Assembly (NCBI GenBank): GCA_028554795.2
Contig: CM068835.1
Coordinates: forward strand, 58,691,219-58,755,218
Length of the DNA: 64,000 bases
DNA from: Sinohyriopsis cumingii
Taxonomy: Eukaryota > Mollusca > Bivalvia > Unionida > Unionidae
Direction of reading: 5' to 3'
Below, in pieces: positions 1-14,900 of this stretch. Numbering within the stretch: position 1 is the stretch's first letter; each line of letters starts with the position of its first letter. The notes under the pieces are model-generated. The model did no database searches and was not told the origin of the DNA. It was given only the letters and a program-made list of their open reading frames with translations. The position numbers and the translations under genes were made by a program.

Positions 1-725
1 ATTTTACCAAGAAAAGAATGGTAAATGGAAGGGAAAAATTGATTTTCTAATCTTTTGTACTGTTGCAATGATGACTTTTTAGAGAAAGTAATAGAAATGT
101 ATTCATATAATACTTACCGTCTGTTTTAACAAGGATATGATGAAAAAGAAGAAATACAAAAGAAAAAAATAGTACTGACCAAGATGAGTATATATAGGAA
201 TATGATGATGCAAATTGTTGTAATGGAGAACTTGCACCAAATTTATTTCACAGCTGAATCCTCTCTAATAATATAATCCAATTCCTAACATTGAACAGGC
301 TATGTATGGCTATAGTTCATACACTATATTTGTTTTCATGTACAATAGCCAACTTGTTAATAGCATATGCTGACATTTGCATGATTGTATGTTTCTTTGG
401 ATGTTTATGTGTATCAATGCATGCATCTATCTATACATGATGATATTTAATTTGGAATGCATTCTCATTTATTAAACAATCTCAACCGAATTATGATGAA
501 AGTGCATGCTATGTTGCAAAAATGACTAAATCTACACCCATAAAGTCTTCATATTCTACTCATAGCACTCAATTGTTGGGAAAATCAAAGGAAATTAGCC
601 AAATAAAATCAGAAATTGAATTACACATCATAGTGGGTGCACAAAGGCTTTACAGTCTCCTGGGTAACATACAAATTTAGAACTGTATTCAAACGGAATC
701 TGAGCAATTCAAAAATCTAATATTC

Positions 726-755
726 ATCCTGATGAGATCTCAGTTCCATCAGGAT
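726..755. repeat. Hairpin conserved in satellite monomers (example copy)
   Basis: ATCCTGATG and CATCAGGAT form a perfect 9-bp inverted repeat around a 12-base loop that contains AGATCT. The same arrangement recurs in nearly every monomer, for example near 7,210, 9,713, 11,730 and 19,315. Some monomers carry one or two mismatches in the left arm (ATCCTGATA or ATCCAGATA). Confidence 0.7.
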
Positions 756-3282
756 CATGTTGACTTCATCACAAACTGACCTCAAATTCAATAAATGATA
801 CGGAGATTAAAATGAGCATAAAGCAAATCATAGAAAACATAATATTGTAACAGAAATGAAATTCAACTTAACATTGCTATTATATTCATCTGGAATAACT
901 TTGCTATCTGACTCTATAATACCAACTAATCTTCTCTTTAGCAAAAAAAAAAGTTCTTCCTTCTATCAAATTTATTTCAGTTTACTTCATTTTCTCTTAG
1001 GGACCATTTTACAAACAAAAGAATGGCCAATATAAGTGAAAAATTGATTTTCGATTCCTTTGTACTGTTTCGATGACGACTTTATAGAAAAAGTTGTAGA
1101 CATATATTCATATAATACTTAATCTGCTTTATCAAGGATATGATGTAAAAGAAGAAATACAAAACAACATGATACTACTGAGAAACATAAGTATATAATG
1201 AAATATGATACAAATTGTTGTAATGGAGAACTTGCAAAAAATTTACTTCATAGCTGAATGCTCTCTAAGAATATAACCAAATTCCTAACACTGAACAGAC
1301 TATGTATGGCTATATATCTTACACTACATGTGTTTCCATGTAGAACTGCCAATTTGTTCCCAGAATATGCCGAGATTAGCATGATTGTATGTTTGTGTGG
1401 ATGTTCATGTGTATCAATGCATGCATCTGTACATGAAGATGTGCAATTTGGAATGAATTCCTGCTTATTAAGTAATCTGAACCAATTTATGATCAAAATA
1501 CATGTTATGGTGCACAAAGGAATTCATCTATTTCCATTAAGTGCTTAAATACTGCTTCATGCCACTCAATTCTTTGGAAATTTAAAGAAAATTAGATAAA
1601 ACCAGAAACTGAATTACACAATTAATCATTGTGTGTGCACAAGGGCTTCACAGTTCCCAGGATACCACAAAAATCTGCAACTATTAAAACAGAATCTGAG
1701 CAATTCAAAAATCTAATATTCATCCAGATAAGATCTCAATTCCATCAGGACCATGTAGACTTCATCACAAACTGACCTTAAATTCACTAACTGATACGGA
1801 AATGAAAATGATATTTTATAAAGAAAAACAATCAAAACATAACATTGTTAGAGAAACAAAATTCAACGTAACATCACTGTTGAATTGATCTGGAATTTCT
1901 TTGCTATCTGACTCTATAATATCAACTTAAGTTCTCTTCACTAAAACAAAATGTATTCTTCCTTCTATCAAATTGTCCTGAGTTTGCTTCAAACAGTTTC
2001 TCTTAGGGACCATTTTACAAAGGAAAGAATGGCCAATGGAAGAGAAAAATTGATTTTCTATTCTTCTGCACTGTTGTGATGATGACTTTTTAGAGAAGTT
2101 AGTACAAATGTATTCATATAATACTTACCATCTGTTTTATCAAGGATATGATGAAAAAGAAGAAATACAGAACAACATGATAGTACTGAAAATGATGAGT
2201 ATATATAGGAAAATGATGATGCAAATTGTTGTAATGGAGAACTTGCACCAAATTTACTTCATGGCTGAATCCTCTCTAAGAATATAACCAAATTCCTAAC
2301 AATGAACAGACTATGTATGGCTATATTTTTTACACTATATTTGTTTCCATGTAGAACTGCCAATTTGTTCCCAGAATATCACGAGATTAGCATGATTATA
2401 TGGTTGTGTGGACGTTCATGTGTATCAATGCATGCATCTATACATGAAGATGTGCAATTTGGAATGAATTCCTGCTTATTAAGTAATCTGAACCAATTTA
2501 TGATCAAAATACATGTTATGGTGCACAAGGGAATTCATCTATCTCCATTAAGTGCTTAAATACTGATTCATGCCACTCAGTTCTTTGGAAATTCAAAGAA
2601 AATTAGATAAAACCAGAAACTGAATTATACAATTAATCATTGTGTGTGCACAAAGGCTTCAGAGTTCCCAGGATACCACAAACATTTGCAACTATTAAAA
2701 CAGAATCTGAGCAATTCAAAAATCTAATATTCATCCAGATAGGATCTCAATTCCATCAGGACCATGTAGACTTCATCACAAACTGACCTTAAATTCACCA
2801 ACTGATACGGAAATGAAAATGATATTTTATAAAGAAAAACAAACAAAACATAACATTGTTAGAGAAACAAAATTCAACATAACATCACTATTAAATTGAT
2901 CTGGAATTTCTTTGCTATCTGACTCTATAATATCAACTTAAGATCTCCTCACTAAAACAAAATTTATTCTTCCTTCTATCAAATTGTCCTGAGTTTGCGT
3001 CAAACTTTTTCTCTTAGGGACCATTTTACAAAGTAAAGAATGGCCAATGGAAGAGAAAAATTGTTTTTCTGTTCTTCTGCACTGTTGTGATGATGACTTT
3101 TTAGAGAAGGTAGTACAAATGTATTCATATAATACTTACCATCTGTTTTATCAAGAATATGATGAAAAAGAAGAAATACAGATCAAAATGATAGTACTGA
3201 GTAACACAAGTATATATAGGAATATGATGATACAAATAGTTGTAATGGAGACCTTGCACCAAATTTACTTCACAGGTGAATC

Positions 3283-4776
3283 CTCTCTAATACTATAACC
3301 AAATTCCGAACATTGAACAGGCAATGTATGGCTATAGTTCTTACACTATATTTCTTTTCATGTACAATAGCTAACTTGTTATTAGCATATGCTGACATGT
3401 GCATGATTGTATGTTTCTTTTGACGTTTATGTGTATCAATGGACGTATGTTTACACGATGGTATTTAATTTGGAATGAATTCCCATTTATTAAACAATCT
3501 CAACCGATTTATGATGAAAGTGCATGCTATGTTGCAAAAGTGAATAAATATATTTCCATAAAGTCTTCATATTCTACTCATAGAAAACAATTGTTGGGAA
3601 TATGAATGAATATTAGCCAAATAAAATCTGAAATTGGATTTATACATCACTGTGTGTGCACAAACGCTTCACAGTCTCCTGGATACCATACAAATTTGGA
3701 ACTGTATTCAAACAGAATCTGAGCAATTCAAAAATCTAATATTCATCCTGATAAGATCTCAATTCCATCAAGATCATGTTGACTTCATTACAAACTGACC
3801 TCAACTTCAATAAAAGATATGGAAATTAAAATGAACATAAAGAAAATCAAAGAAAACAATGATGTTACAGAAATGAAATTCAACATAACATTACTATTAC
3901 ATTCATATGGAATACCTTTGTATGCATCTATACATGAAGATGTGCAATATGGAATGAATTCCTGCTTATTAATTAATCTCAACCAATTTATGATCAAAAT
4001 ACAAGTTATGTTGCACAAGGGAATTAATCTATTTCCATTAAGTGCTTAAATACTGCTTCATGCCACTCAATTGTTTGGAAATTCAACGAAAATTAGATAA
4101 AACCAGGAAATGAATTATACAATAAATCATTGTGTGTGCACCAAGGCTTCACAATTCCCAAGATACCACATGAATTTGGAACTGTGTTAAAACAGAATCT
4201 GAGCAATTCAAAAATCTAATATTCATCCTGATAAGATCTCAAATCCATCAGGATCATGTTGACTTAATCACAAACTGACCTCAAATTCCATAAATGATAC
4301 GGAAATTAAAATGATCTTTTATAAAGAAAACAATAAAAACATCATAATAATGTCTTAGAAATGAAATTCAACATAACATTACTATTAAATTCATCTGGAA
4401 TTTCTTTGCTATCTGACTCTATAATACCAACTTATGTTCTCTTCATTAAAACACAATTCTTTCTTCCTTCTAAACAACGTTATTCATTTTACTTCAAACA
4501 TTTTGTTTTAGTGACCATTTTACAAAGAATAGAATGGCCAATGGAAAGGAAAAAATTATTTGCTCCACTTTTGTACAGTTCAGATGATGACATTTTAGAG
4601 AAGGTAGTAGAAATGTATTCATATAATTCTTACCATCTGTTTTGTTAAGGATATGATGAAAAAGAAGAATACAAATCAAAATGATAGTACTGAGTAAAAT
4701 AAGTATATATAGGAATATGATGATACAAACTGTTGTAATGGAGAACTTGCATCAAATTTAATTCATAGCTGAATCC
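3283..4776. repeat. Composite 1.5-kb satellite unit (example)
   Basis: This interval holds one monomer fused to about half of another. At about 3,920 the sequence GGAATACCTTTG jumps straight to the GCATCTATACATGAAG region, skipping about half a monomer. The same join is seen at about 7,386 and 13,900. The composite unit has therefore been copied as a block, not formed independently each time. Confidence 0.7.
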
Positions 4777-7700
4777 TCTCTAATAATATAACCAAATTCC
4801 TAATATTTAACAGGCTATGTATGGCTATAGTTCTTACACTATATGTTTTCATGTATAATAGCCAACTTGTTAATAGGATATGCTGACATGTGCATGATTT
4901 TATGTTTCTATAAATCTTTATGTGAATCAATGCATGCATCTATACATGAAGAGATATAATTTGGAATGAATTATTGGTTATTAATAAATCTCAACCAATT
5001 TATAATGAACATGCATGAAATGTTGCAAAAATGAAACAAAATTATACAATAAATCATTGTGTGTGCACAAAGGGTTCACATTCTCCTGGATACCACATAA
5101 TTTTTGTAAATGTATTCAAAGAAAATCTGAGCAAGTAAAAAAATTCAATATTCATTCTAATCTGATCTGAATTCCATCACATCATGTTGACTTTCGTACA
5201 AACAGGAAATTCAATGAATGATATCAACATTACAATGTTCTGTAATGAAGAAAAATAAACAAAACATAATAATGTTACACAAACAAAGATCATGATAACA
5301 ATATAACTATTGAAGGCATCTGGAATTTCTCTATCATCTGAGTCTAATATATCATACCAACTTGTCTTTTCTACAGTAGAACAAAATCCATCCTACATTG
5401 TATCAAACTTTGACCCGTATGCTTCTTTTTTTTTTCTCAGGGATTAAATTGAATAGAAAATAAGGTTCAATGGAAGGGAAAAATTGATTTTCTTCTTTTG
5501 TGTCCTGTTGCTACAGTGACATTTTAGAGACGGTAGTAGACATGTATTCATATAATACTTACCGACTGTTTTGTCAAGGATATGATGAAAAAGAAGAAAT
5601 ACAAAATAACATGATACTACTGAGTAATATCAGAATATAAAGGAATATGACATAAATTATTGTAATGGAGAACTGGCACCAAATTTACTTCATTGCTGAA
5701 TCCTCTCTAATAATGTAACCAAAATTCCTAACACTCAATAGGCTATACATGGCTATAGATCTTACGCTATATTTGTGTTCATGTACAATAGCCAACTTGT
5801 TCGTAGGATATGGTGACATTAGTATGATTGCATGTTTCTTTGGATGTTTATGTGTATCAATGCATGCCTCTATACATGATGATATTTAATTTAGAATGAA
5901 TTACTGGTTATTAATCAATCTCGACCAATTTATAATGAAAATGAATGTTATGTTGCACAAAGGATTTATTTTTTTCCATAAAGTCTTCATATCCTGATCA
6001 TAGCACTCAATTGTTGGGAAAATCAATGAAAATTAGACAAATAAAATCAGGAATTGAATTACACAAATAAATCGTTGTGTGTGCACAAAGGCTTTAGATT
6101 CACCTGGATACCACATCATTTTAAAAATGTATTCAAAGAGAATCTGAGCAATTAAAAAATCCAATATTCATTCTAATTAGGTCTCAATTCCATCACATCA
6201 TGATGACTTGAGAACAAGCATGAAATTCAATGAATGATATCGAAATTACAATGTTCAATAACAAAGAAAAATAAACAAAAAATAATAATGTTACACAAAG
6301 AAAAATCAAGATAACAGTATAACTATTATATTCGTCTAGAATTTCTCTGTCATCTGAGTCTAATATATCATACCAACTTATCCATTCTACGGTAGGACAA
6401 AATCCATCCTTCCTTGTATTAAAGTTTATATGCTATGCTTCTAACTTTTTCTCTCAGGGATAAATTTGTAGAATACATAATGTTCAATTGAAGGAAAATT
6501 TGATTTTCAACTTTTGTGTACTGTTGCCATAGTGACAATTTAGAGACAGTAATGAAAATTTATTCATATAATACTTACAGTCTGTTTTATCAAGGATATA
6601 ATGAAAAAGAAGAAATATAAAACAACATGATAGTACTGAGTAACATAAGGGTATAAATAATATGATGATAGAAATTGTTGTAATGGAGAACTTGCACCAA
6701 ATTTACTTCATAGCTGAATCCTCTCTAATAATATAACCAAATTCCTAACACTAAAAAGACTATGTATGGCTATATTTCTTACACTATATTTGTTTCCATG
6801 TAGAATAGCCAACGTGTTACCAGAATATGCTGAGATTTGCAAGATTGTATGTTTCTTTGGATGTTTATCAATGCATGTGTATCAATGCAATGTGTATCAA
6901 TGCATGCATCTATCTATACATGATGATATTTAATTTGGAATGCATTCCCATTTATTAAACAATCTCAACCGACTTATGATGAAAGTGCATGCTATGTTGC
7001 AAAAATGACTAAATCTACACCCATAAAGTCTCCATATTCTACTCATAGCACTCAATTGTTGGGAAAATCAAAGGAAATTAGCCAAATACAATCAGAAATT
7101 GAATTATACATCGTTGTGTGTGCACAAAGGCTTCACAGTCTTCTGGATACCATTCAAATTTGGAACTGTATTCAAACAGAATCTGAGCAATTCAAAAATC
7201 TTATATTCATCCTGATGAGATCTCAATTCCATCAGGATCATGTTGACTTAATCACAAACTGACCTCAACTTCAATAAATGATATGGAAATTAAAATGAGC
7301 ATAAAGAAAATCAAAGAAAACATAATATTGTTACAGAAATGAAATTCAACATAACATTACTATTATATTCATCTGGAATGCCTTTGCATGCATCTATACA
7401 TGAAGATGTGCAACTTGGAATGAATTCCTGCTTATTAATTAATCTCAACTAATTTATGATCAAAATACGTGTTATGTTGCACAAGGGAATTAATCTATTT
7501 CCATTAAGTTCTTAAATACTGCTTCATGCCACTCAATTGTTTGGAAATTCAAAGAAAATTAGATAAAACCAGGAAATGAATTATACAATAAATCATTGTG
7601 TGTACACAAAGGCTTCACAATTCCCAAGATACCACATACATTTGGAACTGTATTAAAACAGAATCTGAGCAATTCAAAAATCTAATATTCATCCTGATAA

Positions 7701-8987
7701 GATCTCAAATCCATCAGGATCATGTTGACTTCATCACAAACTGACATCAAATTCAATAAATGATACGGAAATTAAAATGATCTTTTATAAAGAAAAACAA
7801 TTAAAACATCATAATAATGTCAAAGAAATGAAATTCAACATAACATTACTATTAAATTCATCTGGAATTTCTTTCCTATCTGACTCTATAATACCAACTT
7901 ATGTTCTCTTCACTAAAACACAATTCTTTCTTCCTTCTATACAACGTTCTTCAGTTTGTTTCAAACATTTTGTTTTAGTAACCATTTTACAAAGAAAAGA
8001 ATGGCCAGTGGAAAGGAAAAATTTATTTGCTCCACTTTTGTACAGTTCTGATGATGACTTTTTAGAGAAGATAGTAGAAATGTATTCATATAATATTTAC
8101 CATCTGTTTTATTAAGGATATGATGAAAAGGAAGAAATACTAAACAACATGATACTATTGGGTAACATAAGTATATAATGGAATATGATACAAATTGTTG
8201 CAATGGAGAACTTGCACCAAATTTACTTCATAGCTGAATCCTCTCTAAGAATATAACCAAATTCCTAACACTGAACAGACTATGTATGGCTAATTTCAGA
8301 CACTATATTTGTTTCCATATAGATTAGCCAATTTGTTCCCAGAATATGCTAAGATTAGCATGATTGTATGTTTCTATGGCTGTTTATGTAATGCATGCAT
8401 CTATACATGAAGATGTGCAAATTGGAATGAATTCCTGCTTATTAATTAATCTCAACTAATTTATGATCAAAATACATGTTATGATGCACAAAGGAATTAA
8501 TCTATTTCCATTAAGTGCTTAAATGCTGCTTCATGTCACTTAGTTTCTTGGAAATTCAAAGAAAATTATATAAAACCAGAAACTTAATTATATAATAAAT
8601 CATTGTGTGTGCACAATGCTTCACAGTTCCAAGGATACCACATAAATTTGGAACTGTTTTAAAACAGAATCTGAGCAATTCAAAAATCTAATATTCATCC
8701 TGATGAGATATCAATTCCATCAGGATCAGGTTAACTTCATCACAAACTGACCTCAAATTCAATAACTGATACGGACATTAAAATGATCTTTTAGAAAGAA
8801 AAAAAACAAACAAAACATAACATTGTTATAGATAGAAAATTCAACATAACATTACTATTAAATACTTCTGGAATTTCTTTGCTATCTGACTATAATACCA
8901 ACTTAAGTTCTCTTTACTAAAACAGAATCCACTCTTCCTTCTACCAAATTTACTTCAGTTTACTTCAAACATTCTCTCTTAGGGACC

Positions 8988-11900
8988 ATTTTACCAAGAA
9001 AAGAATGGTAAATGGAAGGGAAAAATTGATTTTCTAATCTTTTGTACTGTTGCAATGATGACTTTTTAGAGAAAGTAATAGAAATGTATTCATATAATAC
9101 TTACCGTCTGTTTTAACAAGGATATGATGAAAAAGAAGAAATACAAAAGAAAAAAATAGTACTGACCAAGATGAGTATATATAGGAATATGATGATGCAA
9201 ATTGTTGTAATGGAGAACTTGCACTAAATTTATTTCACAGCTGAATCCTCTCTAATAATATAATCCAATTCCTAACATTGAACAGGCTATGTATGGCTAT
9301 AGTTCATACACTATATTTGTTTTCATGTACAATAGCCAACTTGTTAATAGCATATGCTGACATTTGCATGATTGTATGTTTCTTTGGATGTTTATGTGTA
9401 TCAATGCATGCATCTATCTATACATGATGATATTTAATTTGGAATGCATTCCCATTTATTAAACAATCTCAACCGAATTATGATGAAAGTGCATACTATG
9501 TTGCAAAAATGACTAAATCTACACCCATAAAGTCTTCATATTCTACTCATAGCACTCAATTGTTGGGAAAATCAAAGGAAATTAGCCAAATAAAATCAGA
9601 AATTGAATTACACATCATAGTGGGTGCACAAAGGCTTTACAGTCTCCTGGGTAACATACAAATTTAGAACTCTATTCAAACAGAATCTGAGCAATTCAAA
9701 AATCTAATATTCATCCTGATGAGATCTCAGTTCCATCAGGATCATGTTGACTTCATCACAAACTGACCTCAAATTCAATAAATGATACGGAGATTAAAAT
9801 GAGCATAAAGCAAATCATAGAAAACATAATATTGTAACAGAAATGAAATTCAACTTAACATTGCTATTATATTCATCTGGAATAACTTTGCTATCTGACT
9901 CTATAATACCAACTAATCTTCTCTTTAGCAAAAAAAAAAGTTCTTCCTTCTATCAAATTTATTTCAGTTTACTTCATTTTCTCTTAGGGACCATTTTACA
10001 AACAAAAGAATGGCCAATATAAGTGAAAAATTGATTTTCGATTCCTTTGTACTGTTTCGATGACGACTTTATAGAAAAAGTTGTAGACATATATTCATAT
10101 AATACTTAATCTGCTTTATCAAGGATATGATGTAAAAGAAGAAATACAAAACAACATGATACTACTGAGAAACATAAGTATATAATGAAATATGATACAA
10201 ATTGTTGTAATGGAGAACTTGCAAAAAATTTACTTCATAGCTGAATGCTCTCTAAGAATATAACCAAATTCCTAACACTGAACAGACTATGTATGGCTAT
10301 ATATCTTACACTACATGTGTTTCCATGTAGAACTGCCAATTTGTTCCCAGAATATGCCGAGATTAGCATGATTGTATGTTTGTGTGGATGTTCATGTGTA
10401 TCAATGCATGCATCTGTACATGAAGATGTGCAATTTGGAATGAATTCCTGCTTATTAAGTAATCTGAACCAATTTATGATCAAAATACATGTTATGGTGC
10501 ACAAAGGAATTCATTTATTTCCATTAAGTGCTTAAATACTGCTTCATGCCACTCAATTCTTTGGAAATTTAAAGAAAATTAGATAAAACCAGAAACTGAA
10601 TTACACAATTAATCATTGTGTGTGCACAAGGGCTTCACAGTTCCCAGGATACCACAAAAATCTGCAACTATTAAAACAGAATCTGAGCAATTCAAAAATC
10701 TAATATTCATCCAGATAAGATCTCAATTCCATCAGGACCATGTAGACTTCATCACAAACTGACCTTAAATTCACTAACTGATACGGAAATGAAAATGATA
10801 TTTTATAAAGAAAAACAATCAAAACATAACATTGTTAGAGAAACAAAATTCAACGTAACATCACTGTTGAATTGATCTGGAATTTCTTTGTTATCTGACT
10901 CTATAATATCAACTTAAGTTCTCTTCACTAAAACAAAATGTATTCTTCCTTCTATCAAATTGTCCTGAGTTTGCTTCAAACAGTTTCTCTTAGGGACCAT
11001 TTTACAAAGGAAAGAATGGCCAATGGAAGAGAAAAATTGATTTTCTATTCTTCTGCACTGTTGTGATGATGACTTTTTAGAGAAGGTAGTACAAATGTAT
11101 TTATATAATACTTACCATCTGTTTTATCAAGGATATGATGAAAAAGAAGAAATACAGAACAACATGATAGTACTGACCATGATGAGTATATATAGGAATA
11201 TGATGATGCAAATTGTTGTAATGGAGAACTTACACCAAATTTATTTCACAGCTGAATTCTCTCTAATAATATAATCCAATTCCTAACATAGAACAGGCTA
11301 TGTATGGCTTTAGTTCATACACTATATTTGTTTTCATGGACAATAGCCAACTTGTTAATAGCATATGCTGACATTTGCATGATTGTATGTTTCTTTGGAT
11401 GTTTATGTGTATCAATGCATGGTTCTATCTATACATGATGATATTTAATTTGGAATGCATTCCCATTTATTAAACAATCTCAACCGACTTATGATGAAAG
11501 TGCATGCTATGTTGCAAAAATGAATAAATCTACACCAATAAAGTCTTCATATTCTACTCATAGCACTCAATTGTTGGGAAAATCAAAGGAAATTAGCCAA
11601 ATAAAATCAGAAATTGAATTACACATCATAGTGTGTGCACAAAGGCATTGCAGTCTCCTGGATACCATATACATTTAGAACGGTATTCAGACAGAATCTG
11701 AGCAATTCAAAAATCTAATATTCATCCTGATGAGATCTCAGTTCCATCAGGATCATGTTGACTTCATCACAAACTGACCTCAAATTCAATAAATGATACG
11801 GAGATTAAAATGAGCATAAAGAAAATCAAAGAAAACATGATATTGTAACAAATGAAATTAACATAACATTACTATTATATTCATCTGGAATAAGTTTGCT

Positions 11901-14900
11901 ATCTGACTCTATAATACCAACTAATCTTCTCTTTAGCAAAAAAAAAAAATCATTCTTCATTCTATCAAATTTATTTCAGTTTACTTCATTTTCTCTTAGG
12001 GACCATTTTACAAACAAAAGAATGGCCAATAGAAATGAAAAATTGATTTTCGATTCCTTTGTACTGTTTCGATGACGACTTTATAGAAAAAGTAGTAGAC
12101 ATATATTCACGTAATACTTAATATGTTTTATCAAGGATATGATGAAAAAGAAGAAATACAAAACAACATGATACTATTGAGTAACATAAGTATATAATGG
12201 AATATGGTACAAATTGTTGCAATGGAGAACTTGCACCAAATTTACTTCATAGCTGAATGCTCTCTAAGAATATAACCAAATTCCTAACACTGAACAGACT
12301 ATGTATGGCTATATTTCTTACACTATATGTGTTTCCATGTAGAACTGCCAATTTGTTCCCAGAATATGCCGAGATTAGCATGATTGTATGTTTGTGTGGA
12401 TGTTCATGTGTATCAATGCATGCATCTATACATGAAGATGTGCAATTTGGAATGAATTCCTGCTTATTAAGTAATCTGAACCAATTTATGATCAAAATAC
12501 ATGTTATGGTGCACAAAGGAATTCATCTATTTCCATTAAGTGCTTAAATACTGCTTCATGCCACTCAATTCTTTGGAAATTCAAAGAAAATTAGATAAAA
12601 CCAGAAACTGAATTATACAATTAATCATTGTGTGTACACAAGGGCTTCTCAGTTCCCAGGATACCACAAAAATTGGCAACTATTAAAACAGAATCTGAGC
12701 AATTCAAAAATCTAATATTCATCCAGATAAGATCTTAATTCCATCAGGACCATGTAGACTTCATCACAAACTGACCTTAAATTCACCAACTGATACGGAA
12801 AAGAAAATGATATTCTATAAAGAAAAACAAACAAAACATAACATTGTTAGAGAAACAAAATTCAACATAACATCACTATTAAATTGATCTGGAATTTCTT
12901 TGCTATCTGACTCTATAATATCAACTTAAGTTCTCCTCACTAAAACAAAATTTATTCTTCCTTCTATCAAATTGTCCTGAGTTTACTTCAAACATTTTCT
13001 CTTAGGGACCATTTTACAAAGAAAAGAATGGCCAATGGAAGAGAAAAATTGATTTTCTATTCGTCTGCACTGTTGTGATGATGACATTTTAGAGAAGGTA
13101 GTACAAATGTATTCATATAATACTTACCATCTGTTTTATCAAGAATATGATGAAAAAGAAGAAATACAGATCAAAATGATAGTACTGAGTAACATAAGTA
13201 TATATAGGAATATGATGATACAAATAGTTGTAATGAAGACCTTGCACCAAATTTACTTCACAGGTGAATCCTCTCTAATACTATAACCAAATTCTTAACA
13301 TTGAACTGGCAATGTATGGCTATAGTTCTTACACTATATTTGTTTTCATGTACAATAGCTAACTTGTTATTAGCATATGCTGACATGTGCATGATTGTAT
13401 GTTTCTTTGGATGTTTATGTGCATCAATGGATGTATCTTTAGACGATGATATTTAATTTGGAATGAATTCCCATTTATTAAACAATCTCAATCGATTTAT
13501 GATGAAAGTGCGTGCTATGTTGCAGAAATGAATAAATCGACTGCCATACTGTTCATATTCTACTCATAGCACTAAATTGTTGGGGAAAAAAATTAGCCAA
13601 ATAAATTCAGAAATTGAATTATACATCGTTCTGTGTGCACAAGGGCTTCACAGTCTTCTGGATACCATTCAAATTTGGAACTGTATTCAAACAGAACCTG
13701 AGCAATGCAAAAATCTTATATTCATCCTGATGAGATCTCAATTCTATCAGGATCATGTTGACTTCATCACAAACTGACCTCAACTTCAATAAATGATATG
13801 TAAATTAAAATGAGCATAAAGAAAATCAAAGAAAACATAATATTGTTACAGAAATGAAATTCAACATAATATTACAATTATATTCATCTGGAATACCTTT
13901 GCATGCATCTATACATGAAGATGTGCAATATGGAACGAATTCCTGCTTATTAATTAATCTCAACCAATGTATGATCAAAATACAAGTGATGTTGCACAAG
14001 GGAATTAATATATTTCCATTAAGTGCTTAAATACTACTTCATGCCACTCAACTGTTTGGAAATTCAAAGAACATTAGACAAAACCAGGAAATGAATTATA
14101 CAATAAATCATTGTGTGTGCACCAAGGCATCACAATTCCAAAGATACGACATAAATTTGGAACTGTATTAAAACAGAATCTGAGCAATTCAAAAATCTAA
14201 TATTCATCCTGATAAGATCTCAAATCCATCAGGATCATGTTGACTTAATCACAAACTGACCTCAAATTCCATAAATGATACGGAAATTAAAATGATCTTT
14301 TATAAAGAAAAACAATTGAAACATCATGACAATGTCATAGAAATGAAATTCAACATAACATTACTATTAAATTCATCTGGAATTTCTTTCCTATCTGACT
14401 CTGTAATACCAACTTATGTTCTCTTCACTAAAACACAATTCTTTCTTCTTTCTATACGTTCTTCAGTTTATTTCAAACATTTTGTTTTAGTGACCATTTT
14501 ACAAAGAAAAGAATGGCCAATGGGAAGGAAAAATTTATTTGCTCCACTTTTGTACAGTTCTGATGATGACTTTTTAGAGAAGGTAGTAGAAATTATTCAT
14601 ATAATACTTACCATCTGTTTTATTTAGGATATGACGAAAAAGAAGAATACAAATCAAAATGATAGTACTGAGTAAAATAAGTATATATTGGAATATGATG
14701 ATGCAAACTGTTGTAATGGAGAACTTGCAGCAAATTTAATTCATAGCTGAATCCTCTCTAATAATATAACCAAATTCCTAACACTGAAAAGATAATGTAT
14801 GGCTATATTTCATACCCTATATTTGTTTCCATGTAGAATAGCCAATGTGTTACCAGAATATTGCTGAGATTATCATGAATGTATGCTTCTGTGCATGTTT

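Larger units (their letters stand above)
1..8987. repeat. Satellite array, higher-order block 1
   Basis: AT-rich tandem array. A conserved anchor (CTCTCTAA just before a weak A/T stretch) recurs at about 261, 1261, 2272, 3283, 4776, 5703, 6721 and 8241, giving a basic monomer of 1.0 kb and two longer intervals of about 1.5 kb (3283-4776 and 6721-8241). The block is cut at its left by the window edge. Its first 2.1 kb reappears almost unchanged at 8988. Monomers inside the block are visibly diverged from one another by substitutions and small indels. The longest open frames are about 112 codons and are interrupted in most monomers, so I see no gene here. I do not recognise the satellite family. 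Confidence 0.9.

Noticed and set aside
1248-1548. ORFs of about 90-96 codons repeated on both strands at 1.25, 10.24 and 12.25 kb
   Set aside because: They recur only because the satellite monomer is repeated. The frame is interrupted in most monomers, overlaps an antisense frame and has no start or domain signal.
7777-8115. 112-codon ORF also present near 4,361, 14,292, 17,364 and 20,683
   Set aside because: Longest frame in the satellite, but it is truncated or shifted in other monomers and its composition follows the AT-rich repeat. I treat it as chance.
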